A stretch of DNA of 64,000 nucleotides from Rhodococcus sp. 105337 (GTDB taxonomy: Bacteria; Actinomycetota; Actinomycetes; Mycobacteriales; Mycobacteriaceae), in assembly GCF_012844225.1 (NCBI RefSeq), contig NZ_JABAGQ010000006.1:124001-188000 (forward strand). The letters are read 5' to 3'. Positions 10,241-17,866 of the stretch are shown one piece after another (within the stretch, counting starts at the first letter, position 1; every line of letters begins with the position of its first letter). The translations under genes were made by a program, and so were the position numbers. The notes under the pieces are model-generated. The model saw only the letters and a list, made by a program, of their open reading frames with translations, was not told where the DNA came from and ran no database searches.

Positions 10241-10273
10241 CCCGCGCGGGCTCCACGGCCCCCTTGGCCGTGG
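10241..10273 (-). promoter_or_regulatory. pnp 5' leader hairpins
   Basis: Two adjacent dyads lie 37-69 nt upstream of the pnp start: ccacggcc/ggccgtgg (10253-10260 with 10266-10273) and the palindrome cccgcgcggg (10241-10250). A purine-rich stretch lies between them and the ATG. E. coli pnp is autoregulated through a leader stem cut by RNase III; a similar role here is inference. Confidence 0.5.
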
Positions 10274-10445
10274 TAGCGCACCGATTCACGGAGGCGGTCG
10301 TCGATCGAAACCCTCCGGCGGGGGCGTCTCTTACGGACGCCGTGCCCGGACCGGAAAGTCACTACCGAGGACCGACACCATCGGTGCATACGGTTCACCG
10401 CCGTCGGCGGTGTGGCGTGCCGGCTATACCGGCACAAACACCGAT

Positions 10446-10483
10446 AGCCAACGGGGCCCAGTGTAGTGGGTGCCCCGTTGGCT
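10446..10483 (-). terminator. Terminator after rpsO
   Basis: The inverted repeat agccaacggggc / gccccgttggct (10446-10457 and 10472-10483) can be extended outward with one mismatch. It sits 47 nt beyond the rpsO stop. Confidence 0.8.
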
Positions 10484-10529
10484 GTCGGAAAAGATCAGCG
10501 GATGCAGATCGTGTCGCTTCTCGGCTGCG

Positions 10530-10799
10530 TCAGCGACGCAGGCCCAGACGCTGGATGAGCGAGCGGTAACGCTCGACGTCGACCTTCTCGACGTACTTCA
10601 GCAGGCGGCGACGACGACCGACCAGCAGCAGCAAGCCGCGGCGGGAGTGGTGGTCGTGCTTGTGCTGCTTGAGGTGCTCGGTGAGGTCGACGATGCGCTT
10701 GGTGAGCATCGCAACCTGAGCCTCGGGCGACCCGGTATCGGTCTCGTGCAGGCCGTATTCGCCGAGGATCGACTTCTTCTGTTCGGTGGTCAATGCCAC
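10530..10799 (-). CDS. rpsO: 30S ribosomal protein S15
   Basis: An 89-residue small-subunit protein that binds the 16S rRNA central domain early in assembly. The sequence is a full S15, from [15 protein letters not shown] to the C-terminal [13 protein letters not shown], including TGSPEAQVA and the [10 protein letters not shown] motif. The frame stays open far upstream, but the GTG at 10799 is the start: it gives the family length and follows a GGAGA ribosome-binding site (in gttcaggagaactacca). It lies between ribF and pnp. Confidence 0.97.
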   Translation of the reverse strand: MALTTEQKKSILGEYGLHETDTGSPEAQVAMLTKRIVDLTEHLKQHKHDHHSRRGLLLLVGRRRRLLKYVEKVDVERYRSLIQRLGLRR

Positions 10800-10981
10800 T
10801 GGTAGTTCTCCTGAACAACTGACGTCCGCGTGACAGATAGCGGACCGGGTCCGCCGGTGCGGCCGCCGCGAACCGCAGCACACACCAGCGGTCGATATTA
10901 CCAGAGCCGCGCCCGCCCCCCGCGCGCCCGCCTCTCCCGTACGTTCGGCCGACGGGGATACCCGGCGGCCGGTACATGCGG

Positions 10982-11944
10982 TCAGCCGGCAGCGAGTACC
11001 TCGCGCACGCGGTCGGCATCGCGGTGCATCGCAGAAATCAGCGCCTCCACGGAATCGAACTTCTCCATGCCGCGCAGCCGTTCGACGAAGTCCACCGCCA
11101 CGTGCTGACCGTAGAGATCGGCTTCCTCGTCGAGGACGTATGCCTCGACGGTGCGCTTGCGTCCGGAGAACGTGGGATTGGTTCCGACGGACACCGCGGC
11201 CATGTACCGCTCCCCGACCGAGACACCGTCGACGGGTGATCCCGAGCCGAGCACGGTGAACCATGCGGCGTAGACGCCGTCGGCCGGGATAGCGGCGTAC
11301 ATCGGCGGCGCGACGTTCGCGGTCGGGAAGCCGAGCCCGCGCCCTCTCCCGTCGCCGTGCACGACGACTCCTTCGACGCGATGAGGGCGGCCGAGCGCAT
11401 CGGCCGCCGCAGCGACATCACCGGCGTCGACACAGGACCGGATGTAGGTCGAGGAGAACGTGACGGCGTGCTCGGCGACGAGGGTCAGGCCCTGCACCGC
11501 GAAACCGGATCGCGCGCCGATCGAGCGCAGGAGGTCGACGGTGCCGGCCGCCTTCTTGCCGAAGGTGAAGTTCTCCCCCACGACCACTTCCGCGACATGG
11601 AGTCGTTCGACGAGGATCTCGTGGGCGTACCGCTCCGGCGAGAGCTTCATGAATTCGGGGGTGAACGGCACGACGCAGAACACGTCGATTCCCAGTTCCT
11701 CCGCCAGCTCGGCGCGCCGCGCCAGTGTCGTCAGCTGCGCGGGGTGACTTCCCGGCCGCACGACCTCCATGGGGTGTGGATCGAACGTCATGAGCACGCT
11801 CGGGACACCTCGTTCCGTCGCGGCTTTCACAGCGCTCGAAATCAGCTGCTGGTGCCCCCGGTGTACGCCGTCGAACACCCCGATCGTCACCACACAACGA
11901 CCCCAGTCCGCAGGTATCTCGTCCAGACCTCGCCATCTCTGCAC
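10982..11944 (-). CDS. ribF: Bifunctional riboflavin kinase / FAD synthetase
   Basis: A 320-residue enzyme making FMN from riboflavin and then FAD. The N-terminal FAD synthetase domain has the nucleotidyltransferase [14 protein letters not shown] motif (residues ~23-36) and the later STYIRSC segment. The C-terminal flavokinase domain carries [13 protein letters not shown] and [11 protein letters not shown] start at 11944. The truB-side position of M. tuberculosis Rv2786c is preserved, though here a manganese transporter operon lies on the far side. It is followed by a 182-bp gap before rpsO. Confidence 0.96.
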   Translation of the reverse strand: MQRWRGLDEIPADWGRCVVTIGVFDGVHRGHQQLISSAVKAATERGVPSVLMTFDPHPMEVVRPGSHPAQLTTLARRAELAEELGIDVFCVVPFTPEFMKLSPERYAHEILVERLHVAEVVVGENFTFGKKAAGTVDLLRSIGARSGFAVQGLTLVAEHAVTFSSTYIRSCVDAGDVAAAADALGRPHRVEGVVVHGDGRGRGLGFPTANVAPPMYAAIPADGVYAAWFTVLGSGSPVDGVSVGERYMAAVSVGTNPTFSGRKRTVEAYVLDEEADLYGQHVAVDFVERLRGMEKFDSVEALISAMHRDADRVREVLAAG

Positions 11945-12003
11945 ATCGGCAGCCTACGGCGCACGCGCCGGTCGGTCATCCTCGACCGGCTCCGTAGCCC
12001 ACG

Positions 12004-12045
12004 TGGACAACATCCGGCACCCGAATGCATAATTTCGGTGTGCCG
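12004..12045 (+). promoter_or_regulatory. Leaderless mntABC promoter with overlapping dyad (putative MntR operator)
   Basis: TGGACA (12004-12009, one mismatch to TTGACA) and CATAAT (12028-12033) are separated by 18 bp, predicting transcription from about 12040, where a GTG in frame with the substrate-binding protein begins. An imperfect inverted repeat, cggcacccga (12015-12024) and tcggtgtgccg (12035-12045), covers the spacer and the start site, the expected position for a repressor site. The MntR-type gene at the end of the same operon makes it the obvious candidate; binding is inference. Confidence 0.55.
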
Positions 12046-12948
12046 AAGATTTCCATTGGATGGGTCAAAACCGCCGTTCTGGCGGCTGCTGCCGTCGCCC
12101 TCACCGCCTGCACCTCACCGACGGACGCCGACGAGCGGCCGTTCGCCCTCACCACGTTCACCGTGATCGCCGACATGACCCGCGCCGTCGCCGGAGACCA
12201 TGTGCGCGTCGAATCCATCACGAAACCGGGCGCCGAGGTCCACGGCTACGAGCCCACTCCCAGCGACCTCCGCAACGCCGCCGACGCCGATCTCGTCCTG
12301 GACAACGGACTCGGGCTCGAGCGCTGGTTCGAACAGTTCCTCGAAGACGCCGACGCCTCGCACGTCGTCCTCAGCGACGGCATCGAACCGGTGTACATCA
12401 CCGGAGACAGCTACGCCGGGCAAACCAATCCGCACGCGTGGATGTCACCGCTCACCGCGCAGATCTATGTCGACAACATCGCCGCCGCGTTGTCCGATCT
12501 CGCACCCGAACACGCGGACGACTTCGCGGCGAACGCATCCACGTACAAAGCCGAACTCGCGGCGCTCCACGACGAACTGATCGCCGGTGTCTCGGCACTA
12601 CCGGAGGAGCAGCGAGCCCTCGTGACGTGTGAGGGCGCGTTCAGTTATCTGGCGCGCGACGCAGGGTTGCGGGAGGCCTACCTGTGGCCGGTCAACGCGG
12701 ACCAGCAGGGCACGCCCCAGCAGGTCGCCCGGACCGTCGACTTCGTGCGCGAGAACCGGGTCCCCGCGGTGTTCTGCGAATCGACCGTGTCGGACAAGGC
12801 GCAGCAGCAGGTCGCGGCGGACACCGGGGCGCGGTTCGGCGGCACCCTCTACGTCGATTCGCTGTCCGGCCCGGACGGTCCCGTCCCCACCTACCTGGAC
12901 CTGCTGCGGCACGACATCTCGACGATCACGGCAGGATTGACACGATGA
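12040..12948 (+). CDS. mntA: Manganese ABC transporter substrate-binding lipoprotein MntA
   Basis: A cluster A-I metal-binding protein of 302 residues from the GTG at 12040 (an ATG at 12025 is also in frame but lies inside the predicted promoter). The signal peptide ends in an ALTAC lipobox, so it is membrane-anchored outside the cell. Predicted metal ligands are His68 (HGYEP), His132 (NPHAW), Glu198 (TCEGAF) and Asp273 (YVDSL). Glu rather than His at the third position is typical of Mn/Fe-type rather than Zn-type proteins, so manganese is favoured. The stop overlaps the ATPase start (ATGA). Confidence 0.85.
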   Translation: MPKISIGWVKTAVLAAAAVALTACTSPTDADERPFALTTFTVIADMTRAVAGDHVRVESITKPGAEVHGYEPTPSDLRNAADADLVLDNGLGLERWFEQFLEDADASHVVLSDGIEPVYITGDSYAGQTNPHAWMSPLTAQIYVDNIAAALSDLAPEHADDFAANASTYKAELAALHDELIAGVSALPEEQRALVTCEGAFSYLARDAGLREAYLWPVNADQQGTPQQVARTVDFVRENRVPAVFCESTVSDKAQQQVAADTGARFGGTLYVDSLSGPDGPVPTYLDLLRHDISTITAGLTR

Positions 12949-13709
12949 CGGCACCTGCACTGGACATCGATACGGTCACCGTCCGCTACGACACCGTCAC
13001 CGCGCTCGACCGGGTGTCCCTGAGCTTGTCGCCGGGAACGGTGTGCGGTCTGGTCGGAACCAACGGCTCGGGCAAGTCGACCCTCTTCAAGACGATCATG
13101 GGCCTGGTCCGGCCCGTGTCGGGACGCGTGTCCATCGCGGGCGAATCCACGGTGGTCGCGCGCCGGACCGGCGCAGTGGCATATGTGCCGCAATCGGAGG
13201 CCGTCGACTGGGATTTCCCGATCGGGGTGCGGGAAGTGGTGATGACCGGCCGCTACGGTCACCAGGGATTCATGCGCCGGCCCCGGCCGGCGGACCGCGC
13301 GGCAGTCGAGTCCGCACTCGACCGTGTCGGCATGACCGACTACGCGACACGGCAGATCGGCCAGCTCTCCGGAGGACAGCGCAAACGCGTGTTCGTGGCG
13401 CGCGCGATCGCGCAGGAAGCTCCGCTACTCCTGCTCGACGAACCGTTCGCCGGCGTGGACGCGAAGACGCAACAGGCACTGACAGCGGTGATCCGGGACC
13501 TCGCGGCCTCGGGACGCGCAGTCCTGGTCGCCACGCACGACCTCACCGGACTGCCGGTTCTCTGCGACGAAGCCGTGCTGCTGCAACGACGCCTCCTTGT
13601 GCACGGTCCACCCGAGGAGGTGCTGCGTCCCGAGAACCTGGCGCTCGCATTCGGCGCTTCCCCCACCGAGTCGCCGGCGAGTGCGCCGGTCGCGCGAGAG
13701 GTGCAGTGA
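12945..13709 (+). CDS. mntB: Manganese ABC transporter ATP-binding protein MntB
   Basis: A 254-residue ABC ATPase powering metal import. It carries Walker A GTNGSGKST, signature LSGGQRKRVFVARA and Walker B LLLLDEPFAG, followed by the H-loop VATHD. The ATG start overlaps the mntA stop by 4 nt, and its own stop overlaps the permease ATG, so the three subunits are translationally coupled. The VPQSEAVDWDFP stretch in the Q-loop region is typical of Mn/Zn ABC ATPases. Confidence 0.9.
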   Translation: MTAPALDIDTVTVRYDTVTALDRVSLSLSPGTVCGLVGTNGSGKSTLFKTIMGLVRPVSGRVSIAGESTVVARRTGAVAYVPQSEAVDWDFPIGVREVVMTGRYGHQGFMRRPRPADRAAVESALDRVGMTDYATRQIGQLSGGQRKRVFVARAIAQEAPLLLLDEPFAGVDAKTQQALTAVIRDLAASGRAVLVATHDLTGLPVLCDEAVLLQRRLLVHGPPEEVLRPENLALAFGASPTESPASAPVAREVQ

Positions 13710-14590
13710 TGCTGGATCTCCTTGTCGATCCTCTGCAGTACGGATTCATGCAGCGCGCGCTGATCGTGGCGGTCGCCGCCACAGTGGTGTGCGCGTTGCT
13801 CAGCTGCTGGCTCGTCCTGATCGGCTGGTCGCTCATGGGCGATGCCGTCTCGCACGCGGTCCTGCCCGGTGTCGTACTCGCCTATCTCGTCGGCGCACCC
13901 TTCGCGCTCGGCGCCCTGCTGTTCGCCGGGATCGCGGTTGCCTTGATCGGACTCGTGCGCAGCACGAGCCGGGTGAAAGAAGACGCGGCGATCGGAATCG
14001 TGTTCACCACGCTCTTCGCACTCGGTGTCGTGCTGATCTCGAAGAATCCCAGCCAGGTCGATCTGAACCACGTACTTTTCGGCAACCTGCTCGGACTTGC
14101 CTCGAGCGACGTCTGGCAGGTCTCGGCGCTCGCGGCGGTCGTGCTGATCGTGCTGGTGGTCAAACGCCGCGACCTGACGTTGTTCGCGTTCGACCGGGTG
14201 CAGGCGCACGCCCTGGGTATCTCGCCCGGCAGGTTGTCGGCTCTGCTGCTCGCACTCCTGGCCGTGACCATCGTCAGCGCGATCCAGGCCGTCGGCGTCA
14301 TTCTGGTCGTGGCGATGCTCATCATTCCGGGCGCAACCGCGTATCTGCTCACCGACCGTCTCGCGCGGATGCTCGTCATCGCCCCCATCCTTGCGGTCGC
14401 GGCCTCGGTGGTCGGGGTGTACACGAGCTACTACACCGACGCCGCGACCGGTGGTGTCGTGGTGCTGGCGCAGGCAGTGGTGTTCGCAGCCGTGTATCTG
14501 TTCTCGCCGCGCCACGGAGTGGTCACCAAAGCGATCCGGCATCGCACCGGTGCCGGCGACGCGGGTGAATCCGTGCTGCCGGTTACCTAA
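13709..14590 (+). CDS. mntC: Manganese ABC transporter permease MntC
   Basis: A 293-residue permease of the ABC-3 (ZnuB/MntB) family with about eight hydrophobic segments. Family stretches include GWSLMGDAVSHAVLPGVVLAYL near the N-terminus, KEDAAIGIVFTTLFALG in the middle and VAMLIIPGATAYLLTDRL toward the C-terminus. The start is ATG at 13709, sharing one base with the preceding TGA. The regulator gene begins 9 nt after its stop. Confidence 0.9.
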   Translation: MLDLLVDPLQYGFMQRALIVAVAATVVCALLSCWLVLIGWSLMGDAVSHAVLPGVVLAYLVGAPFALGALLFAGIAVALIGLVRSTSRVKEDAAIGIVFTTLFALGVVLISKNPSQVDLNHVLFGNLLGLASSDVWQVSALAAVVLIVLVVKRRDLTLFAFDRVQAHALGISPGRLSALLLALLAVTIVSAIQAVGVILVVAMLIIPGATAYLLTDRLARMLVIAPILAVAASVVGVYTSYYTDAATGGVVVLAQAVVFAAVYLFSPRHGVVTKAIRHRTGAGDAGESVLPVT

Positions 14591-14599
14591 ACTGAACGC

Positions 14600-15289
14600 G
14601 TGACGGACACGAGCGAGACCACCGCGACCGAGACACTGTCCTCGGTGGCCCAGGACTATCTGAAAATCATCTGGACGGTCCAGGAGTGGTCCGGAGAGAA
14701 GATCTCCACCAAACTGCTTGCCGAGAAGCTCGGAGTCTCGGCGTCGACCGTGTCCGAAGCGGTGCGGCGCCTGGCCGATCAGGGCCTGCTCGACCACGCA
14801 CGCTACGGGTCGATCTCGCTCACCGATGCAGGCCGGACCGCTGCCGTTTCGATGGTGCGGCGGCACCGCCTCATCGAGACCTTCCTGGTACGGGAACTCG
14901 GCTACGGCTGGGACGAAGTCCACGACGAAGCCGAAGTGCTCGAGCACGCGGTATCCGAACGGATGGTCGCCGCCATCGACGCCAAACTCGGTTACCCGGA
15001 ACGCGACCCCCACGGCGACCCCATCCCGTCGCACGACGGCCGTATTCCGGCGCCGCCCGCCCGTCCACTGACCACGTTCAGCGACGGCGAGCACGGCCGG
15101 GTCGCGCGGATCTCCGACGCCGACCCGGCGATGCTGCGCTACTTCGACGAGGTCGGCATCGCCCTCGACACCGATATCCGCGTGGTGGAACGACGAGATT
15201 TCGCCGGAACGGTCTCGATCGGGATCGGCACCGACGGCCGCACCGTGGACCTGGGCACCCTTGCCGCAGGCGCGATCTGGCTCGTCTGA
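14600..15289 (+). CDS. mntR: DtxR-family manganese-dependent regulator MntR
   Basis: A 229-residue metalloregulator, counterpart of M. tuberculosis Rv2788 (SirR/MntR). The N-terminal winged helix contains KLLAEKLGVSASTVSEAVRRLADQG. The dimerisation domain carries metal-ligand candidates in MVRRHRLIETFL and HDEAEVLEHAVSERM. A C-terminal SH3-like domain follows (HGRVARISDADP...). With bound Mn(II) it should repress the operon it terminates, possibly at the dyad at 12015-12045. GTG start. The stop is 4 nt from the convergent truB stop, with no separate terminator visible. Confidence 0.9.
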   Translation: MTDTSETTATETLSSVAQDYLKIIWTVQEWSGEKISTKLLAEKLGVSASTVSEAVRRLADQGLLDHARYGSISLTDAGRTAAVSMVRRHRLIETFLVRELGYGWDEVHDEAEVLEHAVSERMVAAIDAKLGYPERDPHGDPIPSHDGRIPAPPARPLTTFSDGEHGRVARISDADPAMLRYFDEVGIALDTDIRVVERRDFAGTVSIGIGTDGRTVDLGTLAAGAIWLV

Positions 15290-15293
15290 GCCG

Positions 15294-16214
15294 TCACATG
15301 TTCGCGGGCCGGACCACGAACACCGACGCCGCGCGACGCCCCTTCTCCTGGACCAGCGCCGCCGCGCGGCCGTGCTCGTCGACCGCCGCGTAGACCCCCT
15401 CGATCCCCACGGGTTCGAGCCAGCGTCCGTTCGCGAGCACTGCTGCTTCGTCGTCGCTCACGGTCCGGCACTCGAACGCGGTGCGGATCGCGTCGTCGAT
15501 GCCGAGACTCGGCACGGGATCGTCCGCGAGTTCCTCGAGGGTGCGCGCGTGTTCGAGTCCGAACGGGCCCACCCGGGTGCGGCGCAGGGCCGTCAGGTGT
15601 CCCCCGACTCCCAGGGTGGCCCCGAGGTCACGGGCGAGTGCGCGAATGTAGGTTCCCGACGAGCAGTCCACCTCGACATCGAGGTCGACGAAGGCACCGT
15701 CGTTGCGGCGCGCGAGCACGTCGAACCGCGACACCGTCACCGGCCGCGCGGGGATCTCGACGGTCTCCCCCTCGCGCATGCGGGCATAGGCGCGCTTACC
15801 GTCGATCTTGATGGCACTCACGCTCGCCGGAATCTGCTCGATGTCTCCGGTCAGCGTCTCCACCACCTGGGCGATCCGCTCGTCGGTCACGCCGGACGCA
15901 TCCGACGTCTCCACGACGTCGCCTTCGGCGTCGTCTGTGACGGTGCTCCGGCCGAGCCGGATCGTCGCGGTATAGGACTTGGTGGTCAGCGACAGCAGAC
16001 CGAGAAGCTTGGTGGCCCGCTCGACGCCGAGCACGAGCACACCCGTGGCCATCGGATCGAGAGTGCCGGCGTGGCCGACCTTGCGGGTGCCGAGCAGCCG
16101 GCGGCAACGCGCCACCACGTCGTGGCTGGTCATGCCGGCAGGCTTGTCGACGACGAGCAGGCCCGCGCGGGCGACGGCAGGATTGTCGGAGAATTCGTGG
16201 GTTCGGTCGGTCAT
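15294..16214 (-). CDS. truB: tRNA pseudouridine(55) synthase TruB
   Basis: A 306-residue enzyme forming pseudouridine 55 in the tRNA T-loop. The conserved motif VVDKPAGMTSHDVV is at the N-terminus, and GHAGTLDPMATGVL carries the catalytic Asp. Later TruB features include KSYTATIRLGRSTVTDDAEGDV and SSGTYIRALARDLG. The ATG at 16214 follows the pptT stop by 3 nt, making this the last gene of the rimP-to-truB cluster. M. tuberculosis counterpart: Rv2793c. Confidence 0.96.
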   Translation of the reverse strand: MTDRTHEFSDNPAVARAGLLVVDKPAGMTSHDVVARCRRLLGTRKVGHAGTLDPMATGVLVLGVERATKLLGLLSLTTKSYTATIRLGRSTVTDDAEGDVVETSDASGVTDERIAQVVETLTGDIEQIPASVSAIKIDGKRAYARMREGETVEIPARPVTVSRFDVLARRNDGAFVDLDVEVDCSSGTYIRALARDLGATLGVGGHLTALRRTRVGPFGLEHARTLEELADDPVPSLGIDDAIRTAFECRTVSDDEAAVLANGRWLEPVGIEGVYAAVDEHGRAAALVQEKGRRAASVFVVRPANM

Positions 16215-16217
16215 CGT

Positions 16218-16925
16218 TCAGCGCACCGTGATCGCGGTGAGAACGAGACCGTCGGCGACGAGCCATCGTCCGTCGAATCCGGTGAGCGGTGGACCGTTCG
16301 GCGTGTCGCCGGGCACCAGTATCCGGGAATGGAAGGTGCCGGTCACGGCATCGGCGGTGGTGTCGCGCTCGAACGTGATGTGCGCGTCCTCGAACCCGAG
16401 CCACCGGCCGGTGAGCGGGAACCATGCCTTGTAGGTGGCTTCCTTCGCGCAGAACAGCAGACGGTCCCAGTGCAGGTCGTCGCCCGCCGACGCGAGCCAT
16501 TCCCGTTCCGGTTCGAGGCTGACCGCAGGCAGAACGCCGTCGGGGAGCACGTCGTGAGGCTCTGCGTCGATCCCCAGCGACCGCACCTGCAGCGAGTAGC
16601 CGAGCACTGCGGCCCGGTACCCGTCGCAGTGGGTGAGACTGCCCACCAGCCCACGCGGCCACACCGGAGCGCCGCGCTCGCCCCGCAGGACGGGGCCGGG
16701 TTCGACCCCGAGGTGCCGCATCGCCTGCCGGGCACAGTGCCGGGCACCGGCGAACTCCCGGCGGCGTTTGTCCACCGCGCGTGCGACGAGCGGTTCCTCC
16801 TGCGGATGCGGCCGCAGTCCCGGCGGGTCGGAGAACATTTCCGCAGCGGCGACCCCCTCCGGCACGATGCGCGACAGCAGCGCCGCGTGCGTCTCGGCCT
16901 GTTCTCCGACGGACGGCTCGGTCAC
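16218..16925 (-). CDS. pptT: 4'-phosphopantetheinyl transferase PptT (Sfp type)
   Basis: A 235-residue enzyme transferring phosphopantetheine from CoA to acyl and peptidyl carrier proteins; in mycobacteria it activates the carriers for mycolate and siderophore synthesis. Key motifs are GSLTHCDGYRAAVLG, SLGIDAEP (Mg-binding Asp/Glu) and the family signature FCAKEATYKAWFP. The GTG start (16923-16925) overlaps the upstream stop in a GTGA arrangement. The enzyme opposing it is encoded immediately upstream. Counterpart of Rv2794c by sequence type and position. Confidence 0.93.
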   Translation of the reverse strand: MTEPSVGEQAETHAALLSRIVPEGVAAAEMFSDPPGLRPHPQEEPLVARAVDKRRREFAGARHCARQAMRHLGVEPGPVLRGERGAPVWPRGLVGSLTHCDGYRAAVLGYSLQVRSLGIDAEPHDVLPDGVLPAVSLEPEREWLASAGDDLHWDRLLFCAKEATYKAWFPLTGRWLGFEDAHITFERDTTADAVTGTFHSRILVPGDTPNGPPLTGFDGRWLVADGLVLTAITVR

Positions 16926-17866
16926 CGCATCTCCCTCTGTCGTTGTGCTCGCATCTTCTCGGCTTCGGCTTCCATCTCGGGTGTCACCGTGAAGTGACCG
17001 CCCCACTTGTTCAGGGTTCCCGGCGGGTAGTCCGGCACCGGAAGGATCTGCCGGAGAAGCCGATCGGGCAGTCCGCGCCGCTGCCATTCCCTCGGGTAGC
17101 CGACCGACACCTCTTCGAAGCGGACCCCGTCGTAGTACGTCGTCCGGGGAATGTGCAGGTGCCCGTAAACGCTGCACAGCGCGCGGTAGCGCAGATGCCA
17201 GTCGGCCGTCTCGGTGGTCCCGCACCACAGTGCGAACTCGGGGTAGAACAGCATTCGGGTGGGTTCACGCACCAGCGGGAAATGATTGATCAGCACCGTG
17301 GGCAGAGCCGGGTCGAGCGCGTCGAGCCGAGCCCGGGTCTGTTCCACCCGCACCGCGCACCACGTGTCCCGCGTGACATACGGGTCGGGCCGAAGCAGGA
17401 ACTCGTCGGTCGCGACGACGTTGCGGTCGCGTGCGACGGTGAGGCCTTCGGCCTTGGTGGTGGTGCCGTCGGGCAGGAACGAGTAGTCGTACAGCAGGAA
17501 CATCGGTACGAGCACTACCGGTCCCCCCTCGCCTTCCCAGACGGGATAGGGATCCTCGGGCGTGAGCACCCCGAGTTCGCGGCACATCGTGACGAGGTAG
17601 TCGTAGCGGGCCACCCCGTGCATCTGCACGGGATCCTTCGCGGTGGTCCACAATTCGTGGTTGCCCGGAACCCAGATGACCTTCGCGAACCGGCTGCTCA
17701 GCAGCGACAGAGCCCAGCGGATGTCGTCGGTTTTCTCCGACACGTCGCCGGCCACGATCAGCCAGTCGTCGGGCGACTCCGGATACAGGTCTTCGGTGAC
17801 CGGCCGGTTGCCTCGATGGCCTACGTGAATATCACTGATCGCCCACAGCTTCGCTGCCACCGGCAT
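16922..17866 (-). CDS. pptH: Calcineurin-like metallophosphoesterase, PptH-type phosphopantetheinyl hydrolase
   Basis: A 314-residue metallophosphoesterase. Metal-binding motifs are visible in order: AISDIHVGHRGN, IVAGDVSEK, VPGNHELW, VLINHFPL and YGHLHIPR. By position and type it corresponds to M. tuberculosis Rv2795c, reported as PptH, which removes phosphopantetheine from carrier proteins and so counteracts PptT. The frame is open upstream to 18028, but MPVAAKLWAISD at 17866 is the sensible start, overlapping the preceding stop by one base (TGATG). The specific hydrolase activity is transferred from the mycobacterial protein. Confidence 0.85.
   Translation of the reverse strand: MPVAAKLWAISDIHVGHRGNRPVTEDLYPESPDDWLIVAGDVSEKTDDIRWALSLLSSRFAKVIWVPGNHELWTTAKDPVQMHGVARYDYLVTMCRELGVLTPEDPYPVWEGEGGPVVLVPMFLLYDYSFLPDGTTTKAEGLTVARDRNVVATDEFLLRPDPYVTRDTWCAVRVEQTRARLDALDPALPTVLINHFPLVREPTRMLFYPEFALWCGTTETADWHLRYRALCSVYGHLHIPRTTYYDGVRFEEVSVGYPREWQRRGLPDRLLRQILPVPDYPPGTLNKWGGHFTVTPEMEAEAEKMRAQRQREMR

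Larger units (their letters stand above)
10205..10529. other. rpsO-pnp intergenic region
   Basis: A 325-bp gap between rpsO and pnp with no credible coding frame. It holds the rpsO terminator (10446-10483), several smaller dyads (for example gtgccgg/ccggcac around 10417-10435) and the pnp leader hairpins. A pnp promoter is expected here but I cannot point to a convincing -10/-35 pair. Confidence 0.6.

Noticed and set aside
7892-10276. Long plus-strand open frame opposite pnp
   Set aside because: Asp/Arg/Leu-rich antisense frame without motifs; pnp is fully supported on the minus strand.
12025-12039. ATG at 12025 as the mntA start
   Set aside because: It lies within the predicted -10 region, and starting at 12040 gives a normal lipoprotein signal peptide. 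It stays possible if transcription begins further upstream.
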